From Mesostigma viride (lineage: Eukaryota > Streptophyta > Mesostigmatophyceae > Mesostigmatales > Mesostigmataceae), in NCBI GenBank assembly GCA_009746045.1, contig RPFO01000132.1, positions 565,090 through 629,089 of the forward strand: a stretch of DNA of 64,000 bases, read 5' to 3'. Each line of letters begins with the position of its first letter. The stretch's first letter is position 1. Below are positions 63,833 through 64,000 of this stretch, piece after piece. A program made the translations under genes and the position numbers. The notes below the pieces were generated by a model, which ran no database searches, had not been told where the DNA came from, and saw nothing but the letters and a program-made list of their open reading frames with translations.

Positions 63833-64000
63833 GCTATATGACTTCCCTTGGGCGCAGCAACATCGCCCGGTGTTTATCCTGCGGGCGGGGCTTGCTGGCC
63901 CCGTCCGGAGTGTGCTCGGGGTGCGGGAAAAACCACAGCTACTGGTTTATAACGTCGACAACCCCCCATTTTCTGGTCATTAACCGGCGTATTCTTGTGG
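63833..64000 (+). CDS. Zinc-ribbon exon of an unidentified gene (partial, off right edge)
   Basis: A TTTTCTTGCAG acceptor precedes a frame that is open to the window edge. It reads MTSLGRSNIARCLSCGRGL then a second CSGCGKNH pair, giving two Cys-X2-Cys knuckles about ten residues apart, a compact zinc ribbon. The ATG at 63,838 lies just after the acceptor and could be the start or an internal Met. The family is not recognised. Confidence 0.5.

Noticed and set aside
58100-64000. Rest of the Penelope RT (YxDD region) to the right of the second Helitron end
   Set aside because: All frames were scanned for an RT motif C and following region; none was found, so the remainder is deleted or outside the window.

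Overview
This is a nuclear eukaryotic window, most likely from a green alga (moderate confidence, lineage not resolved). The evidence is a 16-exon gene with GT-AG introns, a plant/algal-style hybrid histidine kinase, a Penelope-like element with an N-terminal GIY-YIG nuclease (a type known from green algae), and a dense mix of LINE, LTR-type, MULE, hAT, CACTA and Helitron elements. There are no bacterial operons, rRNA genes or CRISPR arrays.

Layout. 1-7.1 kb holds two decayed LTR-type retrotransposons on the minus strand. In both, an integrase-type zinc finger follows Gag with no protease between them, and in the second a protease-like segment lies after the integrase. 7.1-11.3 kb has no recognisable gene. 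11.3-16.4 kb is a nest of elements: two copies of one dispersed repeat, one of them split by an 891-bp Helitron and a 479-bp CACTA element, then a LINE remnant and a 1.54-kb hAT element with 8-bp target duplications. 18,139-37,092 (+) is one gene for a predicted 2,180-residue membrane hybrid histidine kinase: signal anchor, extracellular Cache-like sensor, second membrane segment, HisKA, HATPase, degenerate receiver and two receivers. The 16 exons join in phase and sum to an exact multiple of three. 37.5-48.5 kb is packed with LINE copies, including two that carry only an ORF1. 48.5-50.8 kb is a Penelope-like element cut by a 7,226-bp MULE (50,824-58,049; 208-210 bp terminal repeats; 9-bp duplication). 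Its reading frame resumes on the far side and is stopped 17 bp later by a second Helitron end. 58-63.5 kb is mostly tandem and inverted repeats. A zinc-ribbon exon of a further gene runs off the right edge.

The most unusual signal is in the kinase gene. At most of its larger introns the sequence spanning the exon-intron junction (exon tail plus donor, or acceptor plus exon head) has been copied in tandem into the intron. The extreme case is an 88-bp array giving nine successive exon-tail/donor junctions. The introns appear to have grown by duplication of splice junctions.
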